Assembly (NCBI RefSeq): GCF_011039205.1
Contig: NZ_JAAKEL010000015.1
Location: forward strand, 1-64,000
Origin: Dysgonomonas sp. ZJ279
GTDB taxonomy: Bacteria > Bacteroidota > Bacteroidia > Bacteroidales > Dysgonomonadaceae
Length of the DNA stretch: 64,000 nt
Reading direction: 5' to 3'
The translations under genes were made by a program, and so were the position numbers. Of this stretch, positions 46,867 through 57,100 are shown piece after piece; positions within the stretch are counted from its first letter, which is position 1, and the number at the start of each line of letters is the position of its first letter. The notes beneath the pieces were generated by a model, which was not told where the DNA came from, searched no databases, and saw only the letters and a list, made by a program, of their open reading frames with translations.

Positions 46867-48561
46867 ATGAAGAAAATTAAATTTTACATTCCTGCACTAG
46901 CTCTTGTTGCAGGATTATCATTGACAACCTTATCATGCGTTGATGACACGGAGTCGTCTACCGTAACAGCTTTGCGCGGTGCCCGGGCTGAACAGCTAAA
47001 AGCAGAAGCAGCGTTGAAAAATGCTCAGGCAGAAGCTACAAAAATTACATCAGAAGCTGATGCAGCATTAACTTTAGCCGAAGCTAAGTACAAAGAGGCT
47101 GTAGCTAAGGGTGAAGAAATACAGTTGGCTAAGACTCAGGCTGAGGTTGACTTGGCTGTAGCGCAAGCTAAGGGAGATTTGCAAAAATTGCAAATTAGTC
47201 TGCAAACAGAATTGTTGGCTCTGCAACAAGCTTTAGACATGGCAAAAAACGGTGATCCTGTATTGGAGGATGCTATCGACAAGTACAAAAGTCTGATTGG
47301 AAAAGTAAACGACCTGAAGATTAATATTGAAATGGCAAAAGTAGATATTGTAGGTGCTAAGGGTGTTCTTGCTGCATTAGAGGTTAAAGCACCGAACGCT
47401 TTGGAATCTCAAATATTATTTATCAAACATAATATTGCAGATTTAGAAGTAGATATTGCAAAAGATACAAAAGAACTTGCATATTGGAATAATCTTGTTG
47501 TATCGAATGATGTAAAAGCATTGAAAGCGGAAATGACCAGGCTGAAAACAGCTGAAGATAAGATCAACTTTACAGAACTGCCTCCTCTTGAAAAAGCTGA
47601 AGATGCAGCGGTTACAAGCTACAATAATGCAGTGGACTTGCTGAGAAAATTCCGCGATAATGGTGCTATGAAATATACGAGTGGCTGGAATAATGAGCTG
47701 GATATGATGGGTGCTGTTTATTATTCTATTGCAGAATTGGATATTGAAATCAGAAATATTGAGGTTGAACTTAAAAATGCCGAAGTAATAAAAACTAAGG
47801 CTGAGGCTGATTTTGCTGCTGCTAACGCTAAAATCGACGGACTACATGCCGCCCTGAAAGCTGCTACAGCTAAAACTGTTGCTGCTCAAACAACTTATAA
47901 CAATGCTTTAGATGCACAAGCTAATTTGCCGGCTAATGCTACTCCTGCACAAGTTACTGCTGCGCAACAAGCTGTTACTGCTGCCGGTGTAGCTCTTGCT
48001 GCTGCTCAAACAGCTGAAAGTGATGCGGATATTGCTTATGGCGATCAGCATACAATTGTAATTACGAATCAAAATACAATTACTGCTCAAGCAAATATTG
48101 TAGCATCGTACAATGCTGATCTGGCAGCAATGAAAGAAGTGAAAGCACTTTATAAAGACGACAAAACTCCAGCAACATTAGAAGCTTCTGTGAAAACAAC
48201 TTTAGCCGCTAAAACAAAAGCTGTAAAGGCTGCAGACGATAAGAGAACTGAAGCTCAAGTATTGAGCGATAGCTACGATTCGTTGGAGGGTCTTACGTTG
48301 AATGGTGCTCAATTACTGTCTGAATACAAGCCTGCCAAGATAAAAGCGTTGGAATTGAGTATTGCTGATAATAAAGATGCTGTGGCTGGTATGAATGTAT
48401 ATATTGCAGAATCTAAAGCTAGCAATACAAATGCTGTTCAAAACCAAAAAGCAATTATTGCTAATTTAGAAAAACAACTTGCACAAGACGAAGCTGACCT
48501 GAAGGTACAAGAAAAATTACTTGAAGCAGCTAAGAAAGTTGTAGACGATAAGTTGAAATAA
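46867..48561 (+). CDS. Ala-rich coiled-coil lipoprotein, unknown
   Basis: 564 residues, lipobox ending at Cys24 (TTLSC) followed by the acidic VDDTES, as in surface-exported lipoproteins. The rest is rich in Ala, Lys, Glu and Asp with heptad patterns over about 35-230 and 280-560 (for example AEAALKNAQAEATKI), so a long antiparallel or rod-like coiled coil is expected. No enzyme motif. It is followed 82 nt later by a beta-barrel gene, and the two probably act together in the envelope. The nucleotide composition is richer in GC than the flanks because of Ala codons. Confidence 0.75.
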   Translation: MKKIKFYIPALALVAGLSLTTLSCVDDTESSTVTALRGARAEQLKAEAALKNAQAEATKITSEADAALTLAEAKYKEAVAKGEEIQLAKTQAEVDLAVAQAKGDLQKLQISLQTELLALQQALDMAKNGDPVLEDAIDKYKSLIGKVNDLKINIEMAKVDIVGAKGVLAALEVKAPNALESQILFIKHNIADLEVDIAKDTKELAYWNNLVVSNDVKALKAEMTRLKTAEDKINFTELPPLEKAEDAAVTSYNNAVDLLRKFRDNGAMKYTSGWNNELDMMGAVYYSIAELDIEIRNIEVELKNAEVIKTKAEADFAAANAKIDGLHAALKAATAKTVAAQTTYNNALDAQANLPANATPAQVTAAQQAVTAAGVALAAAQTAESDADIAYGDQHTIVITNQNTITAQANIVASYNADLAAMKEVKALYKDDKTPATLEASVKTTLAAKTKAVKAADDKRTEAQVLSDSYDSLEGLTLNGAQLLSEYKPAKIKALELSIADNKDAVAGMNVYIAESKASNTNAVQNQKAIIANLEKQLAQDEADLKVQEKLLEAAKKVVDDKLK

Positions 48562-48643
48562 GAAGGTTAATCTATCCAAATAGAGTTCCGGAGGTAAGAT
48601 AGTCTTGCCTCTGTCTCTATCGGGATTAAAACAGTAGCTAAGA

Positions 48644-49378
48644 ATGAAAAAAATAATATGTTTAGTAATGCTCCTGTCTTTTGCCTTTATGGTTTCGGCA
48701 CAAGGTAACGATTTTGAACCCCTTAAGAAAGGAGACCTGATGGTCTCTCTCAATTTGGGAGTAGGATCGTATATCGGAAAGTCGGCGCCGGAACCCAATT
48801 TGTCGGAATATACGCTGTCGGCTCCCATGTCTTCATGGTTCGACAATAAAATGATACTCAGTGTTGAGGGTCGTTGGTTTTTGACTGATAAATGGGCTTT
48901 AAAGCTTACAGGAGGATTTGATAATAGCCACAATCCCGGTTATACCGAAGTTACGGGAACAGGTGATGAGTTGGGAGATGTCCCCACATACAATGCTGTG
49001 CCAAGTAGCAATAGCATGCAGTTTTATATTGGTGCAGGCGCCGATCGTTATTTCAAAACACGTTACGATCAACTCTATCTGCGTGTAGGAGGAGAGTTCG
49101 GGTTTGCTTACGGAAGAATGAAAGCTAATGGTTCTGATAGCGAAAAATATATGGGTGCATCGGTAGGAGAGGCGTACTCGTGGAAGGTGGCTCCCGTGGT
49201 AGGTGCAGACTATTTCTTCTCGAACGCTTTATTTGTTGGCTTCGATGTGCGTCCTATATCCTATCAATATTCAGTGTATAATATACGCCCTCAAGCAGGA
49301 TTGGGTTTGTTGTCATCCGACAATCATAATATATCAGTAATCGCACAGCCAATGCTTAAGCTGGGAATACGATTCTGA
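48644..49378 (+). CDS. Outer-membrane beta-barrel protein (OMP_b-brl-like)
   Basis: 244 residues, Sec signal peptide ending at MVSAQ (20). Alternating strands with aromatic ends (LMVSLNLGVGSYIG, LYLRVGGEFGFAYG) and a C-terminal Phe (LKLGIRF) point to a small outer-membrane barrel of about 8-10 strands. No function is known. It is 82 nt after the coiled-coil lipoprotein gene and ends with a strong terminator. Confidence 0.8.
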   Translation: MKKIICLVMLLSFAFMVSAQGNDFEPLKKGDLMVSLNLGVGSYIGKSAPEPNLSEYTLSAPMSSWFDNKMILSVEGRWFLTDKWALKLTGGFDNSHNPGYTEVTGTGDELGDVPTYNAVPSSNSMQFYIGAGADRYFKTRYDQLYLRVGGEFGFAYGRMKANGSDSEKYMGASVGEAYSWKVAPVVGADYFFSNALFVGFDVRPISYQYSVYNIRPQAGLGLLSSDNHNISVIAQPMLKLGIRF

Positions 49379-49425
49379 TTTATAAAATCGGGTGGCTTTC
49401 ACTAGTTGTTTAAAATTTTAATTCG

Positions 49426-49467
49426 CAAGAGACTGTTTCTTATTTAAGGAACAGTCTCTTGTTTTTT
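49426..49467 (+). terminator. Terminator after the beta-barrel gene
   Basis: CAAGAGACTGTT (49426-49437) pairs with AACAGTCTCTTG (49450-49461), followed by TTTTTT. Confidence 0.85.
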
Positions 49468-49591
49468 ATTCTCCAAGGCATAGTAAAATAATATGTTGCC
49501 GATATTATTTTTTTACTATCTCGATCACAATTATTTGCTATTTTTATGTTTCTTGTCCTTTCGGTAATATAGACATATCTAATAATTTGTG

Positions 49592-49599
49592 TAATTTTG
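49592..49599 (+). promoter_or_regulatory. -7 element, tsaB
   Basis: TAATTTTG followed by C matches TAnnTTTG, about 133 nt before the tsaB ATG. Between 49468 and 49732 nothing else is seen. Confidence 0.5.
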
Positions 49600-49732
49600 C
49601 ATCCGCTATCGTTTCCCTTTTAGATGCTTATCTATTTATAATGGAGAAAGTAGTGTCAGGGTGTTACTTTGTCACCTTGTTGGTATCAGCTGATAGGCAG
49701 CTTGTTCAAAATTTATAATTCATAATTGCTAC

Positions 49733-50446
49733 ATGGCTTGTATATTACATATAGAAACAGCAACGGAAGTTTGCTCGGTTGCCGTATCGAAAGACGGTGA
49801 GTTGATTTTTCAACGAGAAGAAACCAAAGGGCCTTCTCACGCTGTGTTGCTTGGCACATTTGTCGATGAGGCCACGAAAGAGCTTCGATCTAAAGGATTA
49901 AAACTTGATGCGGTTGCAGTCAGTTGCGGACCCGGTTCGTATACAGGTTTGCGTATTGGCGTATCCGAAGCAAAAGGCTTATGCTATGGTTTGAATATTC
50001 CGATGATTGCCATCGGTACACTAAAGCTTATGGCATCGGCTGTGGCAAAAAAAGGTTTGGTTGATCCGGCTATATTGCTTTGTCCGATGATTGACGCCCG
50101 TCGTATGGAAGTGTATGATGCACTATTCGATTCGCAACTTACACTTGTTCGTGATGTTAAGGCTGATATTATTGATGAGACTTCGTTCATAGAGATATTG
50201 AAAGATCAGAAAATAGCATTCTTTGGCAATGGGTCTGCCAAGTGTAAAGATGCACTTCAATCACCAAATGCAATTTTTGTCGAAAATGTTTACCCTTCGG
50301 CTATTGATATGGTTGACTTGGCGGAAGATGTTTTCGCTAAAAAAGAGTTTGTCGATTCTGCTTATTTCGAGCCATTTTACTTGAAAGAATTTGTTGCTAC
50401 AATAGCTAAGAATAAAGTATTGCCGCCTCATCAGAATGTAAAATAA
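49733..50446 (+). CDS. tsaB: tRNA threonylcarbamoyladenosine biosynthesis protein TsaB
   Basis: Partner of TsaD and TsaE in making t6A37 in ANN-decoding tRNAs. The 237 residues have the ASKHA-fold start ILHIETATEVCSVAV and the family motif CGPGSYTGLRIGVSEAKGL. TsaB lacks the metal-binding HxxxH of TsaD, and none is seen. It is monocistronic with a candidate promoter at 49592. Confidence 0.95.
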   Translation: MACILHIETATEVCSVAVSKDGELIFQREETKGPSHAVLLGTFVDEATKELRSKGLKLDAVAVSCGPGSYTGLRIGVSEAKGLCYGLNIPMIAIGTLKLMASAVAKKGLVDPAILLCPMIDARRMEVYDALFDSQLTLVRDVKADIIDETSFIEILKDQKIAFFGNGSAKCKDALQSPNAIFVENVYPSAIDMVDLAEDVFAKKEFVDSAYFEPFYLKEFVATIAKNKVLPPHQNVK

Positions 50447-50557
50447 TTCTTATTGATCCGTAGTGTATTGGTACTTGTGTAAATAGAGGTTGCTTATTAC
50501 AAATTGTTATTAACTACTTTACGACACATAAATTTTTCTTATAAAAACATATAATTA

Positions 50558-51106
50558 ATGAAGAGACTGGTATTTATCATATTAATATTTTATTCAATAT
50601 TTTCATACTCTCAGATGGATTTACAAACTTATAAAGCCAAAAAAGATAGTATCAGTCAGTCGAATATTGGAAAACAATACCCTCAATTCTCTACTGTAAC
50701 ATTAGGAGGCAATAGAATCACAGAGCAAATTTTGTTTGAAAAAGTGACTGTTGTTAATTTTTGGTTTCAAAGTTGTGCTCCTTGTATTGCCGAGTTTGAG
50801 GCTCTTAGTGCATTATATTATAAATATAAAGATAATCCTAAGTTCCAATTTGTATCGTTCACTTTTGATTCCCCCGAAGAAGCTAGGATTAGTATTCAAA
50901 AATATCAAATACCCTATGTTGTTTGTTCTATTTCAAAAGAAGAATGTTATCGCTTAAACTTATCTTCAGGATTTCCAACTAATCTAGTTCTTGACAAAGA
51001 AGGTAAAGTGATTTATTTCAAGACTGGAGGCAATATTTATCAATCCGAGGTAGAAAAGGATATTGCACTAATGGAACAAAAAATAATAGAATTGTTGAAT
51101 CTATAA
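50558..51106 (+). CDS. TlpA-like thioredoxin-fold protein, exported
   Basis: 182 residues with an N-terminal signal peptide (hydrophobic segment ending at SYSQ, residue 19). A redoxin/TlpA domain has the active-site Cys pair in FWFQSCAPCIAEFEAL, the strand FVSFTFDS and the cis-Pro region SSGFPTNLVL. It is a likely periplasmic thiol-disulfide reductase. A promoter match was not found in the 111-nt gap. Separate from blaI downstream. Confidence 0.88.
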   Translation: MKRLVFIILIFYSIFSYSQMDLQTYKAKKDSISQSNIGKQYPQFSTVTLGGNRITEQILFEKVTVVNFWFQSCAPCIAEFEALSALYYKYKDNPKFQFVSFTFDSPEEARISIQKYQIPYVVCSISKEECYRLNLSSGFPTNLVLDKEGKVIYFKTGGNIYQSEVEKDIALMEQKIIELLNL

Positions 51107-51481
51107 ATTAATAGTTCGAGTGTCTCTTCATTATCATTAAGTTAATCGTGTTTGATTGGCTACCCTATTTATGATTTGTAGGTGCTTAGGTACATTACTG
51201 TCATCTCGAAATGCAATGAGGGATGTCGGTTTCCTCCATTTTGTAATAGGAAATTCGTTATTGTCAATTTATAATGATAGGTTTAATCGGATGTCATTTC
51301 TTTCCTTATATCTAACTTTCCTTAAATTATATACATTTCTTTATCTGTTGAACTAATAGTAGATTAGAAAGTCTATTTTTTATTCATTTCTTCAAAAAAA
51401 AGCTGCTGAAAATTTGCTTGTTACGAAACTTGATGTATATTTACGAAAAAATAGTAGTTTTACGTTTTTAAAATAGACAAC
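51107..51481. other. Intergenic region before blaI
   Basis: AT-rich, no supported gene. A short frame at 51156-51356 has no promoter or family. TATATTTA at 51435-51442 is one mismatch from the -7 consensus and is the best blaI promoter candidate; no operator dyad was located with confidence. Confidence 0.4.
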
Positions 51482-51847
51482 ATGGAAAAGTTAACTCATC
51501 AGGAAGAAATAATTATGCAGCACATTTGGCAATTGCAAGAATGTGTGGTGAAAGATATAGTAAATGCAATGGATGAACCCAAGTCGCCTTATACGACAGT
51601 GGCCTCTGTAGTTCGGAATCTTGAGCAGAAAGGTTATCTCAATTCGAAGAAGTATGGAAACGTATATGTATATAGCCCCCAGATAATAGAAGATGATTAC
51701 AAAAAATACTTCATGTCGAATGTTGTGAAGAGTTATTTCGAAGACTCGTATAAGGAACTCGTTTCCTTCTTTGTGAAAGAAGAGAAGATATCCCCAGAAG
51801 AATTGGCTGAGATTATACAAATGATAGAAAAAGGTAAGAAATGCTGA
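51482..51847 (+). CDS. BlaI/MecI/CopY-family repressor
   Basis: 121 residues. An N-terminal winged helix (LTHQEEIIMQHIWQL, then DEPKSPYTTVASVVRNLEQKGYL) is followed by a C-terminal dimerisation helix. In the family the repressor is cleaved after M56/BlaR1 signalling. The gene is 19 nt before the M56 gene. No beta-lactamase lies nearby, so the regulated targets are unknown, and the pair probably senses envelope stress. Confidence 0.9.
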   Translation: MEKLTHQEEIIMQHIWQLQECVVKDIVNAMDEPKSPYTTVASVVRNLEQKGYLNSKKYGNVYVYSPQIIEDDYKKYFMSNVVKSYFEDSYKELVSFFVKEEKISPEELAEIIQMIEKGKKC

Positions 51848-51866
51848 TCGTCTAAATTTTACAGTT

Positions 51867-53204
51867 ATGGAAAATGCTATAATAATTTATCTGATTAAAG
51901 TTACAATATCGTTGGTTATCTTTTATGGACTATATATGGTCTGTCTGAAGAAAGATACATTCCTGAGGATAAGAAGAATATATTTTTTATTTGCTATATT
52001 TTTCTCCTTGCTTTATCCTGCTGTTAGTTTCGAAGTAGCAGCGGCGGAAAAAACTCAAATTCCTGCTTTTTGGTTGTCTGAAATAGAAGGTGGCGTAATG
52101 CCTGTCGAAAAAAACACAAGCGTATCAGTGCAGAGCTGGATATTTATCGGGCTCTCGTTTATAGCCTTGATTATGCTGCTGAAGTTCGTTTTTCAAATGA
52201 GTAGTATTATAAGACTAAAAATTGTGAATGAATCGGAAGAATCGGACGGGTGTTGCATTATAAAATTGTCGGGAAAGAAGGTTTCTCCATTCTCATTTTT
52301 CAATTGGATATTTGTTGGTGCTAATGTCTGTAATGCAGAAGCAGTAGAAATAATTGCTCACGAACGTGTGCATGTCAGACAATGGCATTCAGTCGATGTC
52401 GTGTTGGCTCAATTGCTCTGTGCTTGCTTTTGGTGGAATCCAATTGTGTGGCTGTTGAGGAGAGAGATGAAAGTCAATCTCGAATATCTTGCCGATAAAG
52501 GCGTGTTGGACGAGGGCTTTAATACTACGGCCTATCAATACGTACTTCTGCAGGTTTCAAATGAAAATACCGGTATTTCTATAATTAATAATTTTAATGT
52601 ATCACAACTTAAAAAACGTATTGCCATGATGAATAAAGAAAAAACTTCTGTTTTCAAGTCAGCAAAATACTTGTTGGCTATACCACTTGGAGCAGTACTG
52701 CTGCTCGGTAATGCCGTACAGGCATCACCCGAATTGGTAACCTCTCCGTTGGAAGAAATGTTGACTCCGCAAAGCAATAATGAGCAATTGCTTGAAGAAA
52801 AGGTAGGTGTTGATCAAGCTCCACAGAAAAAAACGACTGAACCATTTAAAATTGGAGAGAAAAAAGGAGATACATATGTAACAGTAGAACAAATGCCTAC
52901 CTTTCCTGGTGGTGAACTTGAAATGCATAAGTTTATAGGGGAAAATCTTAACTACCCTGCTGATGCTGTTGAGGCGAAAATACAAGGGCGGGTAACTCTC
53001 CGTTTTATCGTTAAAAGTACAGGGGAGGTTACGGATGTGTCGATAATAAGAGGTGTGCATCCTAGCTGTGACAATGAAGCTCTGCGTGTCGTGAAGTCGA
53101 TGCCGAATTGGAATCCCGGGAAGCAAAACGGGAAGGCAGTAGATGTTTATTTTACATTGCCTATCTTATATAAATTGAAAAAGGATGATAACGTGACACC
53201 GTAA
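51867..53204 (+). CDS. M56-family (BlaR1-like) metalloprotease with TonB C-terminal domain
   Basis: 445 residues. Three N-terminal transmembrane helices precede a gluzincin motif HERVH (His165, Glu166, His169) in IIAHERVHVRQWH, with NLEYLADKGV as the second metal segment. A fourth transmembrane segment lies near 268-286. The C-terminal 95 residues are a TonB domain (TFPGGELEMHKFIGENLNYP and IQGRVTLRFIVKSTGEV). There is no penicillin-binding sensor domain. The BlaI-M56-TonB design is common in Bacteroidota. A role in TonB-linked signalling is inferred. Paired with the upstream BlaI-family repressor. Confidence 0.9.
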   Translation: MENAIIIYLIKVTISLVIFYGLYMVCLKKDTFLRIRRIYFLFAIFFSLLYPAVSFEVAAAEKTQIPAFWLSEIEGGVMPVEKNTSVSVQSWIFIGLSFIALIMLLKFVFQMSSIIRLKIVNESEESDGCCIIKLSGKKVSPFSFFNWIFVGANVCNAEAVEIIAHERVHVRQWHSVDVVLAQLLCACFWWNPIVWLLRREMKVNLEYLADKGVLDEGFNTTAYQYVLLQVSNENTGISIINNFNVSQLKKRIAMMNKEKTSVFKSAKYLLAIPLGAVLLLGNAVQASPELVTSPLEEMLTPQSNNEQLLEEKVGVDQAPQKKTTEPFKIGEKKGDTYVTVEQMPTFPGGELEMHKFIGENLNYPADAVEAKIQGRVTLRFIVKSTGEVTDVSIIRGVHPSCDNEALRVVKSMPNWNPGKQNGKAVDVYFTLPILYKLKKDDNVTP

Positions 53205-53289
53205 AATAAACATCTACTGATCAGATTGTTTTGGTGTGTGACAAATGAAAGAGCCGTGTAAGTATAATAATGCAAATAGGCTAATGTGG

Positions 53290-53320
53290 AAAAAGGTGGA
53301 TATTGAATTCACCTTTTTTT
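53290..53320 (+). terminator. Terminator of the blaI-M56 operon
   Basis: AAAAAGGTG (53290-53298) pairs with CACCTTTTT (53310-53318), then T residues. Confidence 0.75.
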
Positions 53321-53470
53321 TATTAATCTGATATTGTTATATCTCTAAGGGTAGTTTATGGCATTGTTGTTTGCAATTCTTTTTCTTGAATCTCCATAAT
53401 TAGTCAAAAATAATGCGGCTACAGATACTTCAGAGATGAGAATATTAGTTTTTATGTTAAAAAACACTTG

Positions 53471-53500
53471 AAAAAAGCTGTCTTCATAGACGGCTTTTTT
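53471..53500 (+). terminator. Hairpin with AAAACACTTG context, terminator-like
   Basis: AAAAAGC-TGTCT pairs with AGACGGCTTTTT around TCAT. No gene lies between it and the previous terminator. It and its AAAAACACTTGAA leader resemble the two hairpins at 59696 and 59931. Confidence 0.6.
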
Positions 53501-53700
53501 CGTCCAATCTTATTGTTAGGGTATTGACTTATATGTGAATTGTAAAGGTCTTTAGCTTATTTTGTTATATGTATTTTAGATACTATCTTATTGTATTCCT
53601 AATGATGCTTAGTTAATAAATGTTTACTCATCCCATGTCTATACATACTAATAAAGATTAAATTTTATTTGTATTTTATAATAAAATATAATAAATATTT
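53501..53700. other. AT-rich gap before the (AG)n element
   Basis: No gene or clear signal beyond the promoter element at 53702-53709. The last 60 bases are strongly AT-rich, which may serve as an UP-like region. Confidence 0.4.
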
Positions 53701-53701
53701 T

Positions 53702-53709
53702 TAATTTTG
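53702..53709 (+). promoter_or_regulatory. -7 element upstream of the (AG)n element
   Basis: TAATTTTG followed by C matches TAnnTTTG. It reads toward the AG tract and SusC. The mirror copy lies at 60451-60458. Confidence 0.6.
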
Positions 53710-53724
53710 CATTTGTATCGAATT

Positions 53725-53970
<246 letters not shown>

Positions 53971-53982
<12 letters not shown>

Positions 53983-54007
53983 ACAATTTAATTGTTTGGG
54001 GTATGGC
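53971..54007 (+). terminator. Hairpin in the susC leader
   Basis: GCCATACCC (53971-53979) pairs with GGGTATGGC (53999-54007), followed by TTTGCTATTT. It lies 140 nt upstream of susC and downstream of the AG tract, so it may be a terminator or attenuator. Confidence 0.6.
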
Positions 54008-54146
54008 TTTGCTATTTACTAAAGTCGAATTTAAAACTAAGGATAATATATTTCAAAAAAACTCAAAATGTTAACGGACCTCGCTTAAAACTCTAAAATT
54101 CAAAAACACCGGAAAAATTATTATTTAAATCTTTAAAACTAATCTT

Positions 54147-57100
54147 ATGGATCGAATAAGGAAGAAAATTTATTGTGTGCTGTTTGTTACACTATGCGCA
54201 AATGGGATTATGATGGCCTCGGGTAGTCATAATTCATATGGTATAGAAAGTGTGCAACAGCAACAAAAAGTAACTGGTATCATCACCGATGCCGATGGCC
54301 CTATTCCTGGGGCAACAGTATCGGTTAAAGGTACTACTAATGCAACAATGGCTGATGAAAATGGGCAGTTTACATTATCCAATGTTCCGCAAGGAGCTAC
54401 AATAACGGCCTCTAGTGTAGGTTATGTTACTGTAGAAGCAAGGTACACAGGACAGCCAACATTAAATTTTACATTGAAATCTAATACTACCGACTTAGAT
54501 GAAGTTGTTGTAACAGCTTTAGGTATGAAACGCTCTCAGAAATCACTGGGATATGCAATGACGGAATTGAAAGGTGAAGACTTGAATAGTAATGTGATTA
54601 ACCCTGTGTTGGCACTGCAAGGAAAAGTCGCCGGTGTGGAAATCGCGAATTCAGATGGTGGTCTGTTCGGCTCGACCAAAATTCAGATACGTGGTGCTTC
54701 TACTTTAGGTAAAAACAATCAGCCGATCTATGTAGTGGATGGAATGATTATTGGTAATGAAATTAAGGAAGGAAATCCTGATTGGGATAGTAACCCCAAT
54801 GACTATGGTAACGAACTTAAGAATCTGAATCCCGATGATTTTGAAACCGTATCGGTACTGAAAGGCGCTGCTGCAACAGCACTGTATGGTTCTCGTGGTT
54901 TGAACGGTGCAGTTGTAATTACAACTAAAAGTGGTAAGACTAATCAAGGTTTGGGTATCCAGTTCTCGCAAACTTTTGGTGTTGATGCTATAACATCTAC
55001 TCCTAATTTGCAGAATGAATTTGGTAATGGTACAATCGCAGGAAATGTGAGTTATGGTCAAAAAGATGCTAATGGTAATTATTTCATCTTCGATAATTTT
55101 CGCCAATTTCAGCTAAATAATGATGGACGTTTCACTTTGATACCGAGTCGGGGAATGAGTTACGGTCCTGCATTCGATGGGCGCGAAGTCGAATATTATG
55201 ATGGAACGTTCAGAGCCTACAACCCTGAAAAAAATAATTTCAGAGAAGCTTACCAAGCTGGTTTCAACTCAAATACCAATATAGCTATAAGTGGAGGGAA
55301 TGATAAAACAACATTTTACACCTCTATGTCATACAAGTATGCCAGTGGAACTCTTCCTAATAGTGAGTTTCAACGTGTATCATTCTTGGGAAAAGCAGCT
55401 CATAAAATAACAGATAAGGTAAGGCTGGAAGCGAGCATGGCGTTTGCTAATTCTATGCCTAGAAATCCACAAAAAAATATAGGCGAGAACTTTGTAAACG
55501 GAACATGGGGGCGTTCTTACGATCCTGCTTATTCTAGAACGAAGTATCTGGGTTCTCATGGAGGTTTGGCTAGTACATCGTACGGCGATCAATATGGTAA
55601 TATGCCTGGAAGTAGTGTTTGGTTTGATCTCTATGAAAACACTTATGAACAAAAGGAAACATCTGTTCGTCCGGCAATAAAACTGGATATTGATTTGCTC
55701 GATTGGTTGAAATTCAATACGGAGGCTAGCTACAATTATTACTACACCCGTTATGAAGGTAAGCAACTGGGACAAGGCTATGCCAATGAAGGTGGTGAAT
55801 ACGATATGAGAATGAGAAACAGAGAACAGACCAACTTAAATGCTAACTTTTTGGCAAACAAAGCATTTGGAGATTGGAATGTAAACGGATTCCTTCGTGG
55901 GGAGTATTACGAAAATTTTGCTCAAGCGCAGGATATACGAACAGATGATGGTTTGGTTGTGCCGGGTCAGTTTTTTATTGCAAATTCGAAAAAAACACCT
56001 GTATACTCAGCAAGAATTGCTGACCGGAAGAAAATTCTTTCTGTTGCATTCCAAGCCGGAGTAAGCTGGAAAGATCAGGTATATGTGGATGTAACCGGAC
56101 GTAACGACTGGTCGTCTGCTTTAGTATATACGGATGAGCATGGAACATATTCTTACTTCTATCCTTCTGTGAATGGATCGTGGCTTTTGAGTTCTACTTT
56201 CCGCGACAACCTGCCAGATTGGGTGTCTTTTGCTAAGATACGCGGATCATGGGCGCAGGTAGGTAATGATACAAGTCCTTACAATATCAATACCGCTTAT
56301 TCACTAACAACTTCTACGTTAGGGTCCTCTAATTACTACGGTTTGACAATTCCGACGAAAATGAATTCAACCAATCTGAGACCCGAACGTAAAAATGCTT
56401 GGGAGGTTGGTTTGGACTGGCGTTTCTTTGATGGCCGCTTCGGTGTAGATTTTACATATTACAAAGAAAATACAAAAGATCAGATCATGACGATTTCCGT
56501 ACCTTATCAGTCTGGTATCACGCAGCAGTTGATTAATGCCGGTAATATCGAAAATAAAGGTGTTGAGTTAGCTTTGAATGTAGTGCCTATCCGGACTAAA
56601 GATTTGGAATGGGAATTATTCTTCACTTATACAAAGAATGATAACAAAGTTATATCTCTACATGAGAACGTAGCGGATTATATTGTATTGGCAGGGGATC
56701 CTGCTTATGGTAACTTCCGTATTGGTTCGGTAGCAAAGGTCGGTGCTTCCTATGGAACATTGATGACAGATAGTGAACTGAAAATAGATGGAACATCAGG
56801 TTTACCTGTTTTGGTTTGGACTGAATCTGTGAGACGCGCCAATTATCTCCGTAATGAAACTGAAATCCAAGAAATAGGATCAATGATTCCGGATTTCTTA
56901 GGTTCTTTTTCTACTAAACTGAGATACAAAGACTGGTCGCTATTTGTAGGATTAGATATGCGTATTGGGGGATATGTAGCATCTTATAACTCACGTTATG
57001 GTACAGCTTACGGTTTTACCAAGAAATCATTAGAGGGTGCTCCGGGGCATGGAGGCCTCACTTGGACATCTGCATTTGATGGATTGACTTATCATGATGG

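Noticed and set aside
51482-53204. Beta-lactam resistance locus
   Set aside because: The BlaI/M56 pair has no beta-lactamase or penicillin-binding sensor domain nearby; such pairs are common general regulators in this phylum.
54705-55775. Minus-strand frames of 131-133 codons opposite susC
   Set aside because: Antisense shadows of a well-supported SusC gene; no promoter or family.
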